64,000 nucleotides of DNA, taken from contig NC_013523.1 of assembly GCF_000024985.1 (NCBI RefSeq), forward strand, positions 2,542,001-2,606,000. Reading direction: 5' to 3'. Under the pieces are notes generated by a model. It did not search any database, was not told the DNA's origin, and saw only the letters and a program-made list of their open reading frames with translations. Both the position numbers and the translations under genes were made by a program. The DNA comes from Sphaerobacter thermophilus DSM 20745 (GTDB taxonomy: Bacteria; Chloroflexota; Chloroflexia; Thermomicrobiales; Thermomicrobiaceae). Positions within the stretch are counted from its first letter, which is position 1. Every line of letters starts with the position of its first letter. This document shows, piece by piece, positions 53,957 to 62,291 of the stretch.

Positions 53957-56437
53957 ATGCCCGCGCTTCTGCTGGCTGAGGCAGTCCAACAGGCACAAGA
54001 CGCGATCGGCGCCGGCGACTACCGGCGTGCCGTTGAGACGTGCCGCCAGGTGCTCCACTCCTACCCCGACTGCGTAACCGCACATCGACTGCTCGGTGAG
54101 GCGTACCTCGAGCAGCGGGACGAGGCCTCCGCCGAGCGAGCCTTCACCGCGGCACTGCAGCGCGACCCGCAGTGCGTCGGGGCCTATGTGGGACTCGGCC
54201 TCATCGCCGAGACGCGCCGCGAGCCTGAGAAGGCCCTGGCCTTCTTCCAGGCTGCCTGGGAGATCGCGCCGACCCGCAACGACCTGCGCGAGCGGGTGGT
54301 GCGGCTGGCGAGCGACACCTACGGCCCGGAGGGACGCCTGCAGCTCACGCGCGCCGCGCTCGGGTCGATCCATTATCAGGCCGGCCGCTGGGGCCGCGCG
54401 GTGAACGAGTGCGCCGCCGTGCTGGCCGAGTACCCGGGCCGGGTGGACGTTCGGCTGCGACTGGCCGAGGCGCTCTGGCGCCGGGGCGAGTGGGAGCGCG
54501 CAGCCGCCAACTGCCGGGCCGTGCTGGAACAGTCGCCCGGGGCCTTTGGTGCCCTGGTGCTGCTGGCGGACATCGAGCGCCGCCTGGGGAACGACGAGGA
54601 AGCCGCGAAGCTGCGCGAGCGTGTCCGGGCCGCCGACCCCGACGGCTCTCGCGCGGCGGAGATGCTCGCGGCCGTGCCGGACCGGGTTGACTTCTTCCTC
54701 CCGGCCGAGCCGCCGGTGGTGGAGGAACTCGCCGAGCCGGCCGTCGACGTGGAGCGTCCGCGCATTGGCCCCGCGCCCGATTTCACCGCGCCGGAGATTG
54801 ACGAGACGCCGCCGGCGGCGATGTGGGAATCCGTGGCGCCGGAGCCGGCGATCCCCGTCGAAGACGCGCCCGACGCTGCCGACCCGTTCGACGTTCCGCT
54901 GCCCAGCGATCAGGAGCTGGAATCCGCGCGCCCCGACAACCTGTCCACCGCGGGGTATACCGGCCTGCTCCGCTCACTGGAGGACAGCGGCATCGAGCCG
55001 TTCGACGCCGCGGCCTTCGGCGACAACGAAGCCGGCCTCCCGCCGTGGGTACTGGAGCCGGAGGAGCCCGCACCGACTGAACCGGAACCCGTCGTCTCGG
55101 AGGCGGCCGAACCGGAGCCACCCGCCGCGGCGGCCGAGCCTGCCCCAGAGCCCGCCGAGGAAGAGCCGGATCTCTCGGCGCTGCTCGGCGTCTCCAGCGA
55201 TCAGGAGATCGAGGCCGCGCGGCCGGATGACGGGCCGCTTTCCGGCTACACGGGCATCCTCCGCTCGCTCGAGGACACCGGGCTGGCGCCCTTCGACCCG
55301 GAGATGACCGGCGAGCCGGCTGCGGCGCTGCCCGACGAGACACCCGAGGAGACGCCCGAGCCGGAGCCGGACTTCGCAGTGCCGGATGCCGCGGCAGAGC
55401 TTGACGCCGGCGAAACCGACACCAGCGATGTGCTGGCCGGGGACTGGGATTCGATCGACCAGGAGATCCGAGAGGCGATCCCGGGCGAGATGCCGCGGGG
55501 CTACACCGACGAACTCCGTAGCCTGGACGCTGCCGGGATTGAGCCCTTCACCTTTGACGACGAGGAGATCCCCTTCTTCCAGCGCACGCGCCAGGACGAC
55601 GTGCTCCCGGTCGCGGAGGAGCTCGCAGCGGCCGAGGAAGCTCCCGTGGCCGAGGAGGCAGCCGACACCGAGACCGACATCGAGTCGCTGGGTGCGCTTG
55701 AGGTGCCGGGCGAGGAGGAGGTCCCGGCGCTGGCAGCCGATGCGGCCGACGAAGCCGACGCGGAGCGGCTGCTGGACGAGGTGGATCTGGCCGCGCTGGA
55801 GGGAGACGTCGAGCCGTCACTCGCCGAGACGGACCTGGCCGGGCTGGAGGAAGAGGTCGAGCCGGCACCGACGGAGGCGGTCGTGGACGAGGCGCCGACC
55901 CTGCCGGACCGCGAAGAGGTGGTCGATGCCGCTGCGTTCAGCAGCGCGATCGAACGCCTGGGCGTCGGGCCCGAACTCGTCGAGCGGGCGCGGGATGCCA
56001 AGGAGGAGTTGATCGCGTCCGGTCGGATCAGCGGCGACCAGCCGCTGGAGCCCGCCGCCGACACCGATGCGGCACCGGTGGAACCCGAGGGCGGCGAGCC
56101 GGAGGGCGTCGACCTGGCGGCGCTGGAGGATGCGGTGCGCGAGCAGCCAGACGCCAGCGACGCGCGGCTCGCGCTGGCCGAGGGGCTGGTGGCAGCCGGG
56201 CAGGCCGAGGCGGCGTTGGAGCACTACCAGTGGCTCTACCGCCACGCGCCGGACCAGAGTGAGGCGGTCATCCGCGGATTGACCCGGATCACCGAGCTGG
56301 CACCGGAGGTTGTACCGGCAGCACACCGGCTGCTGGGGGCGATCTACCGCAAGCGGGGCGACGTCCACCTGGCGTCTCGCCACTACGGCCTGGCGGTGTC
56401 GCGGGCGCAGGGGCGGCGCGGCGAGCGGAGGGGGTAG
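53957..56437 (+). CDS. TPR-repeat protein with acidic repeat-containing middle region
   Basis: 826 residues. TPR units occupy about 5-240 (AGDYRRAVETCRQVLHSYPD, DEASAERAFTAALQRDPQCV, RGEWERAAANCRAVLEQSPG) and about 715-815 (VAAGQAEAALEHYQWLYRHAP). Between lies a very acidic, Pro-rich stretch. It holds three related 37-residue motifs beginning near 316, 414 and 500: SDQE/IDQE, then GYTG-LRSLED-GI-PF. These may be short helices that bind a partner. It ends three bases before the roadblock gene, so the two are probably a pair. Confidence 0.85.
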   Translation: MPALLLAEAVQQAQDAIGAGDYRRAVETCRQVLHSYPDCVTAHRLLGEAYLEQRDEASAERAFTAALQRDPQCVGAYVGLGLIAETRREPEKALAFFQAAWEIAPTRNDLRERVVRLASDTYGPEGRLQLTRAALGSIHYQAGRWGRAVNECAAVLAEYPGRVDVRLRLAEALWRRGEWERAAANCRAVLEQSPGAFGALVLLADIERRLGNDEEAAKLRERVRAADPDGSRAAEMLAAVPDRVDFFLPAEPPVVEELAEPAVDVERPRIGPAPDFTAPEIDETPPAAMWESVAPEPAIPVEDAPDAADPFDVPLPSDQELESARPDNLSTAGYTGLLRSLEDSGIEPFDAAAFGDNEAGLPPWVLEPEEPAPTEPEPVVSEAAEPEPPAAAAEPAPEPAEEEPDLSALLGVSSDQEIEAARPDDGPLSGYTGILRSLEDTGLAPFDPEMTGEPAAALPDETPEETPEPEPDFAVPDAAAELDAGETDTSDVLAGDWDSIDQEIREAIPGEMPRGYTDELRSLDAAGIEPFTFDDEEIPFFQRTRQDDVLPVAEELAAAEEAPVAEEAADTETDIESLGALEVPGEEEVPALAADAADEADAERLLDEVDLAALEGDVEPSLAETDLAGLEEEVEPAPTEAVVDEAPTLPDREEVVDAAAFSSAIERLGVGPELVERARDAKEELIASGRISGDQPLEPAADTDAAPVEPEGGEPEGVDLAALEDAVREQPDASDARLALAEGLVAAGQAEAALEHYQWLYRHAPDQSEAVIRGLTRITELAPEVVPAAHRLLGAIYRKRGDVHLASRHYGLAVSRAQGRRGERRG

Positions 56438-56440
56438 CGC

Positions 56441-56785
56441 GTGGAGAACTACCTCCTCGAGCTGCTTGACTACCGCGACGTCCTTGCCGTGGTCGCGACG
56501 ACGGCCGACGGGTTGATCGTGGCCACTGCCGGGCTGAACGGCGACGACGCGGAGGTGGTGGCGGCGTCCGGGTCGGCCCTGGCGCAGCACGTTCTCCAGC
56601 AGGGCGAGCGACACGGGAGCGTCAACGTCCCGGGCGGGGCGCTGCACCTGCTGGTCGGCGACGAGCTGATGCTGGTCGCGCTCACCGAGTCGGCAGCGCC
56701 TGCAGAGCGGCTGGCGGAGGTGATGGACGGGGTGCTGACCCGGCTTGCCGAGGTGATCCGCGACGACGGAAGCGCGATCGAGTAG
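56441..56785 (+). CDS. Roadblock/LC7-domain protein
   Basis: 114 residues from GTG. A single roadblock fold: ELLDYRDVLAVVATTADGLIV near residues 7-28, the strand GSVNVPGGALHLLVGDELMLVAL, and a C-terminal helix LAEVMDGVLTRLAEVI. Bacterial roadblock proteins such as MglB act as regulators or GTPase-activating partners of Ras-like GTPases. No GTPase is in the window. Its gene is three bases downstream of the TPR protein, suggesting joint action. Confidence 0.83.
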   Translation: MENYLLELLDYRDVLAVVATTADGLIVATAGLNGDDAEVVAASGSALAQHVLQQGERHGSVNVPGGALHLLVGDELMLVALTESAAPAERLAEVMDGVLTRLAEVIRDDGSAIE

Positions 56786-56807
56786 CGTGGAAGCTATGGT
56801 AGGCTAG

Positions 56808-56835
56808 CACCGCCGGCGTTGCCGGCGGTGTTTTG
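56808..56835 (+). terminator. Intrinsic terminator
   Basis: A perfect 10-bp stem CACCGCCGGC with GCCGGCGGTG, a GTT loop, then TTTTGTGT. It closes the TPR-roadblock unit before ndk. Confidence 0.8.
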
Positions 56836-56887
56836 TGTCTGTCTGCGGCCGATGAGGGCCGAGCGGGTAAAGCGGAGGGACACGCGC

Positions 56888-57340
56888 GTGGAGCGAACGC
56901 TCATCATCGTGAAGCCGGATGGAGTCCAGCGCGGGCTGATCGGGGAGGTCATCGCGCGGCTGGAGCGGCGCGGCTTGAAGGTCGTCGGGCTGAAGATGAT
57001 GCAGATCAGCCGCGAGCTGGCCGAGCAGCACTACGGGGTGCACCGGGAGCGACCGTTCTTTGCGAGCCTGGTCGAGTACATCACCTCGGCCCCGGTGGTG
57101 GTCGGCGTCCTCGAGGGGCCGAAGGCCATCGAGGTGACGCGGGCGACCGTGGGGGCCACCAACCCGGTGGATGCGGCGCCCGGCACCATCCGCGGCGACT
57201 TCGGCCTCACCATCGGCCGGAACCTGATCCACGCCTCGGACGGCGCGGAGTCTGCGGAGCACGAGATCAACCTGTTCTTCCGGCCGGAGGAGCTCATCTC
57301 CTACGAGCGCGCGGTCGATCCCTGGATCGTCGAGGAGTAG
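56888..57340 (+). CDS. ndk: Nucleoside-diphosphate kinase
   Basis: 150 residues from GTG with GGAGGGA upstream. [20 protein letters not shown] at the start, [14 protein letters not shown], and the active-site block [20 protein letters not shown] with the phosphorylated His are intact. It balances NTP pools by transferring the gamma-phosphate through a phospho-His. Length is normal for the family. parS-like sites lie in the gap just after its stop. Confidence 0.97.
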   Translation: MERTLIIVKPDGVQRGLIGEVIARLERRGLKVVGLKMMQISRELAEQHYGVHRERPFFASLVEYITSAPVVVGVLEGPKAIEVTRATVGATNPVDAAPGTIRGDFGLTIGRNLIHASDGAESAEHEINLFFRPEELISYERAVDPWIVEE

Positions 57341-57350
57341 CCGCGGCGGG

Positions 57351-57404
57351 TGTTTCACGTGAAACATGGCGGAGGCACCGTGCGACGACGTTTCACGTGA
57401 AACA
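57351..57404. other. Two parS-like ParB-binding sites
   Basis: TGTTTCACGTGAAACA (57351-57366) is a perfect 16-base palindrome that matches the chromosomal parS consensus as I know it. CGTTTCACGTGAAACA (57389-57404) differs at one end base. Their centres are 38 bases apart, in the gap between ndk and the MOSC gene. CCGCGG at both outer edges makes the pair a larger inverted repeat. Confidence 0.8.
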
Positions 57405-57443
57405 CCCCGCGGCCCCGGACAGCAGCGAGCCGGAGAGGGGACT

Positions 57444-57986
57444 ATGACCGGACGTGTTGTGGCCGTCAGCCGCAGTGCAACCCACACCATGAGCAAGCCG
57501 AACCAGCCGGTGATCACGCTGCTGGCGGGGCTCGGCGTTGCGGGGGACGCGCACGCCGGGATCACCGTGCGGCACCGCTCCCGGGTGGCCCGTAACCCGA
57601 ACCAGCCGAACCTGCGCCAGGTCCACCTGATCCATGCCGAGCTGCACGAGGAGCTGCGCCGTTCCGGCTTCAACGTCGCGCCCGGCCAGATGGGCGAGAA
57701 CATCACCACCGAGGGGATCGACCTGCTCGGCCTGCCCACCGGCACGCGCCTGCGGCTCGGCGCGGAAGCGGTCGTGGAGATCACCGGCCTGCGTAACCCC
57801 TGCAAGCAGCTCGAGGGGATCCAGCGCGGCCTGATGAAGGCGGTGCTCGACCGCGACGAGCACGGCAACCTCATCCGCAAGGCGGGCGTGATGGGGATCG
57901 TCATCGCCGGGGGCGACGTTCGCCCCGGCGACCTGATCACTGTCGAACTCCCACCCCCACCTCACCGCCCCCTGGAGCCGGTGTGA
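57444..57986 (+). CDS. MOSC-domain protein
   Basis: 180 residues; GGAGAGGGG precedes the ATG. GDAHAGITVRHRSRVARNPN, the family motif APGQMGENITTEGIDL near residue 78, and VEITGLRNPCKQLEGIQ near 113 with the conserved Cys are present. MOSC domains handle sulfur or molybdopterin ligands, as in YiiM and Moco sulfurases. A link with the Mo-hydroxylase at 28 kb is possible but not shown by position. Confidence 0.88.
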   Translation: MTGRVVAVSRSATHTMSKPNQPVITLLAGLGVAGDAHAGITVRHRSRVARNPNQPNLRQVHLIHAELHEELRRSGFNVAPGQMGENITTEGIDLLGLPTGTRLRLGAEAVVEITGLRNPCKQLEGIQRGLMKAVLDRDEHGNLIRKAGVMGIVIAGGDVRPGDLITVELPPPPHRPLEPV

Positions 57987-58189
57987 CGTCCGCCGCCTCC
58001 CGGTACTTGTGCATTTCATCCTGCGCGAACTGCGGAACCTCACGCGCACGCGGCCGCACCGGCCCGCGCCGTCGCTCGACTGAGGTCGCCACGGAGACGT
58101 GCCAGCACCCTGCCGAGGTTTGATCGTCACAACGAATCGGGAGCGGGGTGCAACCCCGCCCCCGGTGAATCGCCTGGCTATCCGGCCCG

Positions 58190-58615
58190 CTAGCTGTCGG
58201 TTTGGTTCATCAGGAGGGGCTGGGTGTTCCAGTAGGAGAGCAGCTCCGCGATGAGGTTCCGGAGCTGGTTGTCGCTCATCCGGCTGCTGACCGGCCGGAC
58301 TCCCTCGAAGGGAAGCGCCGCAAACTTCTCCTTGCTGGCGCTGGATCGGACATCGGTACGCCAACCGATGATGTTGATCTGGGCAAAGACGGACTCGCCG
58401 TCGGTCATGATGTACAGTCCGTAGCCGGGGTCGAGGTGGATGCCGAAGTAGCCGCCTTCCTCGACGCTGTCGAAGACGATCGGGTACCCCGGCTCGACGC
58501 GCGAGGCGTACTCCTGCGCCACCGCCTCGAACATCGGGAGCATACGTGCCCGCAGCGCCTTCAGTTCCTCCAGCCCGGCCGACTCGCTCGTCTCCACCTT
58601 GGTGCTGCCCGTCAC
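58190..58615 (-). CDS. Hypothetical protein
   Basis: 141 residues. A helical N-terminus (GLEELKALRARMLPMFEAVAQEYASR) leads into alternating strands (YFGIHLDPGYGLYIMTDGESVFAQINIIGW) and ends with a helix. No catalytic motif is seen. A hairpin GCGGGG-TGCAA-CCCCGC lies just after its stop. It is immediately downstream of the YczE-like gene on the same strand. Confidence 0.68.
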   Translation of the reverse strand: MTGSTKVETSESAGLEELKALRARMLPMFEAVAQEYASRVEPGYPIVFDSVEEGGYFGIHLDPGYGLYIMTDGESVFAQINIIGWRTDVRSSASKEKFAALPFEGVRPVSSRMSDNQLRNLIAELLSYWNTQPLLMNQTDS

Positions 58616-58661
58616 CCGTCACTCCCCGTACTCGCCGGGCGCCGCTCGCGCCGCGGCCTGC

Positions 58662-59378
58662 TCAGTCGCCGGTCGACTCGACCTCGTCAATTATGGGCGC
58701 AGCCGCGGTGCCCTGTCCATCCACGGCCCGACGCGGCGTCCCGCTCGACGACAACCCGGTCAGCCGGAAACCCGCGCTGACGGCCGGACCCATCAGCAGC
58801 GCCGAGAGGATCGTCCCCACGCCGAAGTGGCCCCCGAGCACGATGCCGATCAGGACGGCGGCTGACTCGATGAGCCAGCGGACGACGCCGACGGAGAGCC
58901 CGGTGATCCGGATCAGCGCCAGGTTGAAGCTGTCTCGCGGCCCGGCGCCGAATCCGGCGCGGATATAGATCCCCGTGGCGATCCCGAGCACCCCGACCGA
59001 GGCCAGCAGCATCGCCACCCGCGCCGGGTAGGCCTGCGCCAGCGGCACCCAACCGGCCTCCAGGATGAGGTCCATGAACAGCCCGACAAGGTACATGTTC
59101 ATGAAGGTTCCGACACCGGGCCGCACGCCGACCAGCCAGCTCGCCGCGATCATGAGAAAGCCCACGAGCTGGCTGGCCTGCCCGATCGTGAGCGGGGTAC
59201 GTCGCGCGAGGCCGTCGTGGAAGACGGTCCAGGAGTTCGCTCCGAGGTTGCTTTGGAGACTCAGCACCAGTCCCAGCGCGAAGAGCGCCAGGCCGGTGAT
59301 CAGGATCGCGAAATGGATAAGCCAGCGGCGCCACTCGTCGCGGGTCCAGCCTCGCAGGTTGCGCAGCGGCGGCGGCAT
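58662..59378 (-). CDS. YczE/YitT-like membrane protein
   Basis: About 238 residues from ATG at 59378; the frame extends 29 Gly/Arg-rich codons to 59465, and no ribosome site is strong for either. Five membrane helices: FAILITGLALFALGLVLSLQ, SQLVGFLMIAASWLVGV, FMNMYLVGLFMDLIL, VAMLLASVGVLGIATGIY and AAVLIGIVLGGHFGVGTIL. GAGPRDSFNLAL near 150 is the family signature of YczE/YyaS. The function is unknown. Confidence 0.82.
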   Translation of the reverse strand: MPPPLRNLRGWTRDEWRRWLIHFAILITGLALFALGLVLSLQSNLGANSWTVFHDGLARRTPLTIGQASQLVGFLMIAASWLVGVRPGVGTFMNMYLVGLFMDLILEAGWVPLAQAYPARVAMLLASVGVLGIATGIYIRAGFGAGPRDSFNLALIRITGLSVGVVRWLIESAAVLIGIVLGGHFGVGTILSALLMGPAVSAGFRLTGLSSSGTPRRAVDGQGTAAAPIIDEVESTGD

Positions 59379-59634
59379 GCTGAGCGTCGGCCTCCCCTTG
59401 CCAGTCGTTCCTCCCGCCTGGCGCGGGTTGCGCCCGATTCCCCTCCCTGTCACTGCTGTCTCCACCGGCGGCCGCTGGGGCCGACCCTGATCGCATCCGA
59501 AATCCGATCGTGTCCGGCATGGACACGCCGCCGACTATACCACCGAACGGGCAGGATGATGCTCCCAATTGCCGACCGGTTCACCGAAATGCAGGCAGGA
59601 GTTTGAAAAGGGGGCTAGCGTTTTTCGACGAAGT

Positions 59635-59796
59635 GTGCTAATGTTCAAAGTCGATGGCCAAGGTTTCAAAGCGCGTGTCCGCGGTGGCAGCGAGGGCCTG
59701 TCCCCGACTTATCTCGCCGAGAAAACCTGAGCCTCACCCAAAAACCGGAGCGCCGCCAACGGGGCGGCAAAGCGAAACCAAGGAGATCTCGACGAG
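59635..59796 (+). promoter_or_regulatory. Promoter and long leader of the zinc-ribbon gene
   Basis: TGC-TAATGT at 59636-59644 is a candidate extended -10 after an A/T-rich stretch. A leader of about 150 bases follows, with a stem GCCGCC-AACGG-GGCGGC near 59752-59768 just before the AGGAG site. Leaders of this length are often regulatory; I do not recognise a riboswitch. 59466-59634 has no gene. Confidence 0.35.
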
Positions 59797-60129
59797 ATGA
59801 GCTTCGCAGACAAGACCCTGACCTGCCGCGACTGCGGCACCGAGTTCGTGTTCACCGCCGGTGAGCAGGAGTTCTACGCTGAGAAGGGCTTCACCAACGA
59901 GCCCAGGCGCTGCCCGTCGTGCCGGCGCGCGGCCAAGGCGGCCCGCGAGGGCGGCAACGGCGGCTACACCAGCTACAGCGCCCGCCCGGAGCGCACGATG
60001 CACCCGGCGGTGTGCAGCAACTGCGGCCAGGACACCATGGTCCCCTTCGTTCCTCGGAACGACAAGCCGGTGTACTGCTCCGACTGCTTCCAGACGATTC
60101 GCGAGCAGCGCAGCTACAGCCGCTACTAG
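59797..60129 (+). CDS. Zinc-ribbon protein (zf-trcl family)
   Basis: 110 residues; AAGGAG precedes the ATG. Two Cys4 zinc sites: TCRDCGTEFVFTAGEQEFY with RCPSCRR (the CxxC-x17-CxxC type domain), and VCSNCGQ with VYCSDCFQTI. The middle is Gly/Tyr/Ser-rich (GGNGGYTSYSAR). The C-terminus RSYSRY is aromatic and basic. Such proteins are widespread in Chloroflexota and are presumed to bind nucleic acid; none has a proven role that I know. Confidence 0.87.
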   Translation: MSFADKTLTCRDCGTEFVFTAGEQEFYAEKGFTNEPRRCPSCRRAAKAAREGGNGGYTSYSARPERTMHPAVCSNCGQDTMVPFVPRNDKPVYCSDCFQTIREQRSYSRY

Positions 60130-60180
60130 ACGTGTGATGCAGCGCCGGGAACAACCGGCGCCCTCATCCAACGACTCACA

Positions 60181-60211
60181 CACCATCCGGTCCGCCCTCA
60201 ACCGGATGGTG
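60181..60211 (+). terminator. Terminator-like hairpin
   Basis: CACCATCCGGT pairs with ACCGGATGGTG across a 9-base loop, followed by a short T stretch, downstream of the zinc-ribbon gene. A smaller stem CGCCGG-GAACAA-CCGGCG precedes it. Confidence 0.65.
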
Positions 60212-60294
60212 TTCGTGCCTTAAAGCACCCTATAACATCCAACTCAACCGTGTTCGAATGGTCCACGCGCCGTGTACGCGGTCGGCGTCGGCAC

Positions 60295-60319
60295 GTGCCC
60301 GGGGTAAACCCCCGGGCAC
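60295..60319. repeat. Short R2 end palindrome
   Basis: GTGCCCGGGG-TAAAC-CCCCGGGCAC is an isolated R2 end unit without the inner modules. Confidence 0.65.
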
Positions 60320-60410
60320 ACGCTCATCGCGTATCCCCGACCTATTCGTCAATCACCACGAACCGGATGAGGCGTGTCTAGTACCGCGTTGTTCTTGCCG
60401 GGCCAGGCTG

Positions 60411-60992
60411 TCAGCCTAATCGGTTGCGGCTCGGCTGCGGGATGCTTCCCAGGCTCCCCTCGGCCGGGGGACGGATCAGGTAATGCAGCGACACCGCGCC
60501 GATGGTGATGAGGTCACCGTCGCGCAGCACGGCCGACCGGATCGGCGTGCCGTTGATCCGTGTGCCGTTGCGGCTCTCCCGGTCGGTCAACTCATGCCGG
60601 CCGTCCGGCCGTAGCGAGATCTCGGCGTGGTAGGCCGACACGGTCGGGTGATCGATCACCAGGTCGTTGTTCCCGAAGCGGCCGATGCGCACCTGCTCGC
60701 TCGTGAGCGGGAAGGTCTTGCCGCCGATCACCAGGCGTGGTGTCGCGCTGTCACGCCCACTTGCGCCGCCGAGGGAGGCGACCCGCTCCCAGAAGTCCGC
60801 CAACCGCTCGACAACGTCCGGCGCGAACGCCGCGACCGGCAGGGCCAAGACATAGAAGATGGCTGCCCCGGAGACGCGCGCGATCGGATCGTCCCCCGCC
60901 TGCACGGCGCCGCGCCAGAGCAGCACCAGCTCGATCCCCCACAGGATGGTCCCGGCCACCAGGATCAGGTTGAGCCACGACGCCCCGTCCAT
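60411..60992 (-). CDS. Membrane-anchored FHA-domain protein
   Basis: 193 residues; GGAAGGAGGG precedes the ATG. Two N-terminal membrane helices (WLNLILVAGTILWGIELVLLW; AAIFYVLALPVAAFAP). A forkhead-associated domain spans residues 90-175: VRIGRFGNNDLVIDHPTVSAYHAEI and ESRNGTRINGTPI, with the GR, S-x2-H and N-G residues that bind phosphothreonine. It should read kinase signals at the membrane. No kinase is adjacent. A TATACT -10 lies at 61034-61029 on the same strand. Confidence 0.87.
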   Translation of the reverse strand: MDGASWLNLILVAGTILWGIELVLLWRGAVQAGDDPIARVSGAAIFYVLALPVAAFAPDVVERLADFWERVASLGGASGRDSATPRLVIGGKTFPLTSEQVRIGRFGNNDLVIDHPTVSAYHAEISLRPDGRHELTDRESRNGTRINGTPIRSAVLRDGDLITIGAVSLHYLIRPPAEGSLGSIPQPSRNRLG

Positions 60993-61183
60993 CGTTGCAC
61001 CCTCCTTCCCCGGGTCCGTAGTGTGGGCAGTATACGCTAGACTGGCCACTCGACGCGCGTGCCCGCCGGGCATGGGGCGTGCGCCGTATCCCGCGGCGCG
61101 GACCAAACCAGCTCGAACAACAGTGGCACACGAGCGTGGCAGTTCTACTCGTTGAACGAACGACATGAGGGACGGTGAAGCCC

Positions 61184-61495
61184 ATGGAGGACCGCGACCG
61201 GGCCGAGATTCTCGCCGAAATCCTGCGGGAGCGCCTGCCGGGCGTACAGCGGACGATCGAGGAATGGAGCGTGCCGCATGCCGACCCTGTGAACTACGCC
61301 CAACTCAAAGATCTGATCTGGCAGGTGCTGGCGCCGCTCGGCCTGAGCCTGATCGGTTTCCGAGCCGCCGAGCGTGCCGCTCTGGAGGGCGCCGACCCGG
61401 ACCTCCTGCAGCACCGAGCGCTGTTCGCCCGCATCGGCGAAGACGCAGGGCGCGTCCTCGACCGCCTCCTCGCTGCCGCCGACGAGGTGAGGTAG
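61184..61495 (+). CDS. Hypothetical small protein
   Basis: 103 residues from ATG at 61184, chosen over GTG at 61175 for its distance from GAGGGA. Mostly helical: DRAEILAEILRERLPGVQRT, NYAQLKDLIWQVLAPLGLSL and ARIGEDAGRVLDRLLAAADE. No motif recognised. It is divergent from the FHA gene and ends next to an R1 repeat. Confidence 0.62.
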   Translation: MEDRDRAEILAEILRERLPGVQRTIEEWSVPHADPVNYAQLKDLIWQVLAPLGLSLIGFRAAERAALEGADPDLLQHRALFARIGEDAGRVLDRLLAAADEVR

Positions 61496-61496
61496 A

Positions 61497-61650
61497 GACG
61501 TGTTGCGTGATGCGTGTTCCGTCGTGCGTGATGCGTCATGCGTCCCCCTCACCCCCGGCCCCTCTCGGACGGAGCCTACCAGGGGAGAGGGGGCACTACG
61601 CACCACGCAGTACGGGCGACGTATGACGCATGACGTATCACGCATGACGT
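61497..61650. repeat. R1 palindromic dispersed repeat
   Basis: TGTTGCGTGATGCGTGTTCC to ATGCGTCATGCG on the left and ACGTATGACGCATGACGTAT on the right enclose CCCCTCACCCCCGGCCCCTC and AGGGGAGAGGGGG. It lies between two converging genes. Confidence 0.85.
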
Positions 61651-61651
61651 C

Positions 61652-62185
61652 TCACTCCTCCCACCCAAAGGCGATCTGCTCCTGGATCGCGGAGATGGCG
61701 CCGGTTTCCTCGGCGCTGGTCGTCTGAAGCCGGCGGAGGGCAGGCTGGACCTCGGCCAGGATCGCTGCCGGCCGCTCGTCGTATGGGCAGCGCTGGGCGT
61801 TGTGCCAGGCGTCACTTAGGGTCACCAGGAGCGTGCGGGCGTGGGCAGGGGAGAGGTCGTTCACGATGATGGCGAGCGTTGCCCGTGCGGCGTCGTCCGG
61901 CTTGCCGTGACGGCTGTAGAGCAGGCTGAGCGCGAAGATCGCCGGGACGCCCAGATCGGCCGGAACGCGGCCAACCAGCAGCGCCAGGAGATCACGCTGG
62001 GTTGACTCGACGATGTCCCAGAAGAGGGGCGAATAGCGCAGGAACGCCTGGCGGTAATCCTCCAGCCCGGCCGGGCCAGGGAAGTGGCGCGCCCACTCCG
62101 CCGCGCGCTGTGCCCGCAGGTCGGCGGTCGTAGGCTGAGCATCGCCGTCCTCGTGGCGCTGTCGTCGTCGGAAGATGGCCACCAT
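61652..62185 (-). CDS. Hypothetical protein
   Basis: 177 residues from ATG at 62185, with GAAGAGGA upstream; an ATG 18 bases earlier is possible. Helical and soluble, with YRQAFLRYSPLFWDIVESTQRD near the middle and a HEAT/TPR-like run to the end (ARATLAIIVNDLSPAHARTL). No catalytic motif and no recognised family. Confidence 0.65.
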   Translation of the reverse strand: MVAIFRRRQRHEDGDAQPTTADLRAQRAAEWARHFPGPAGLEDYRQAFLRYSPLFWDIVESTQRDLLALLVGRVPADLGVPAIFALSLLYSRHGKPDDAARATLAIIVNDLSPAHARTLLVTLSDAWHNAQRCPYDERPAAILAEVQPALRRLQTTSAEETGAISAIQEQIAFGWEE

Positions 62186-62291
62186 GGATTCCTCTTCGGG
62201 CACGCCGGGCGCCTGGGCCGGACCGGCGCGCTCGCGGCCGTCGTGCTCGCGTCACCGACCGGCAAGGATACCAACCGCCAGGGTCACGCGC

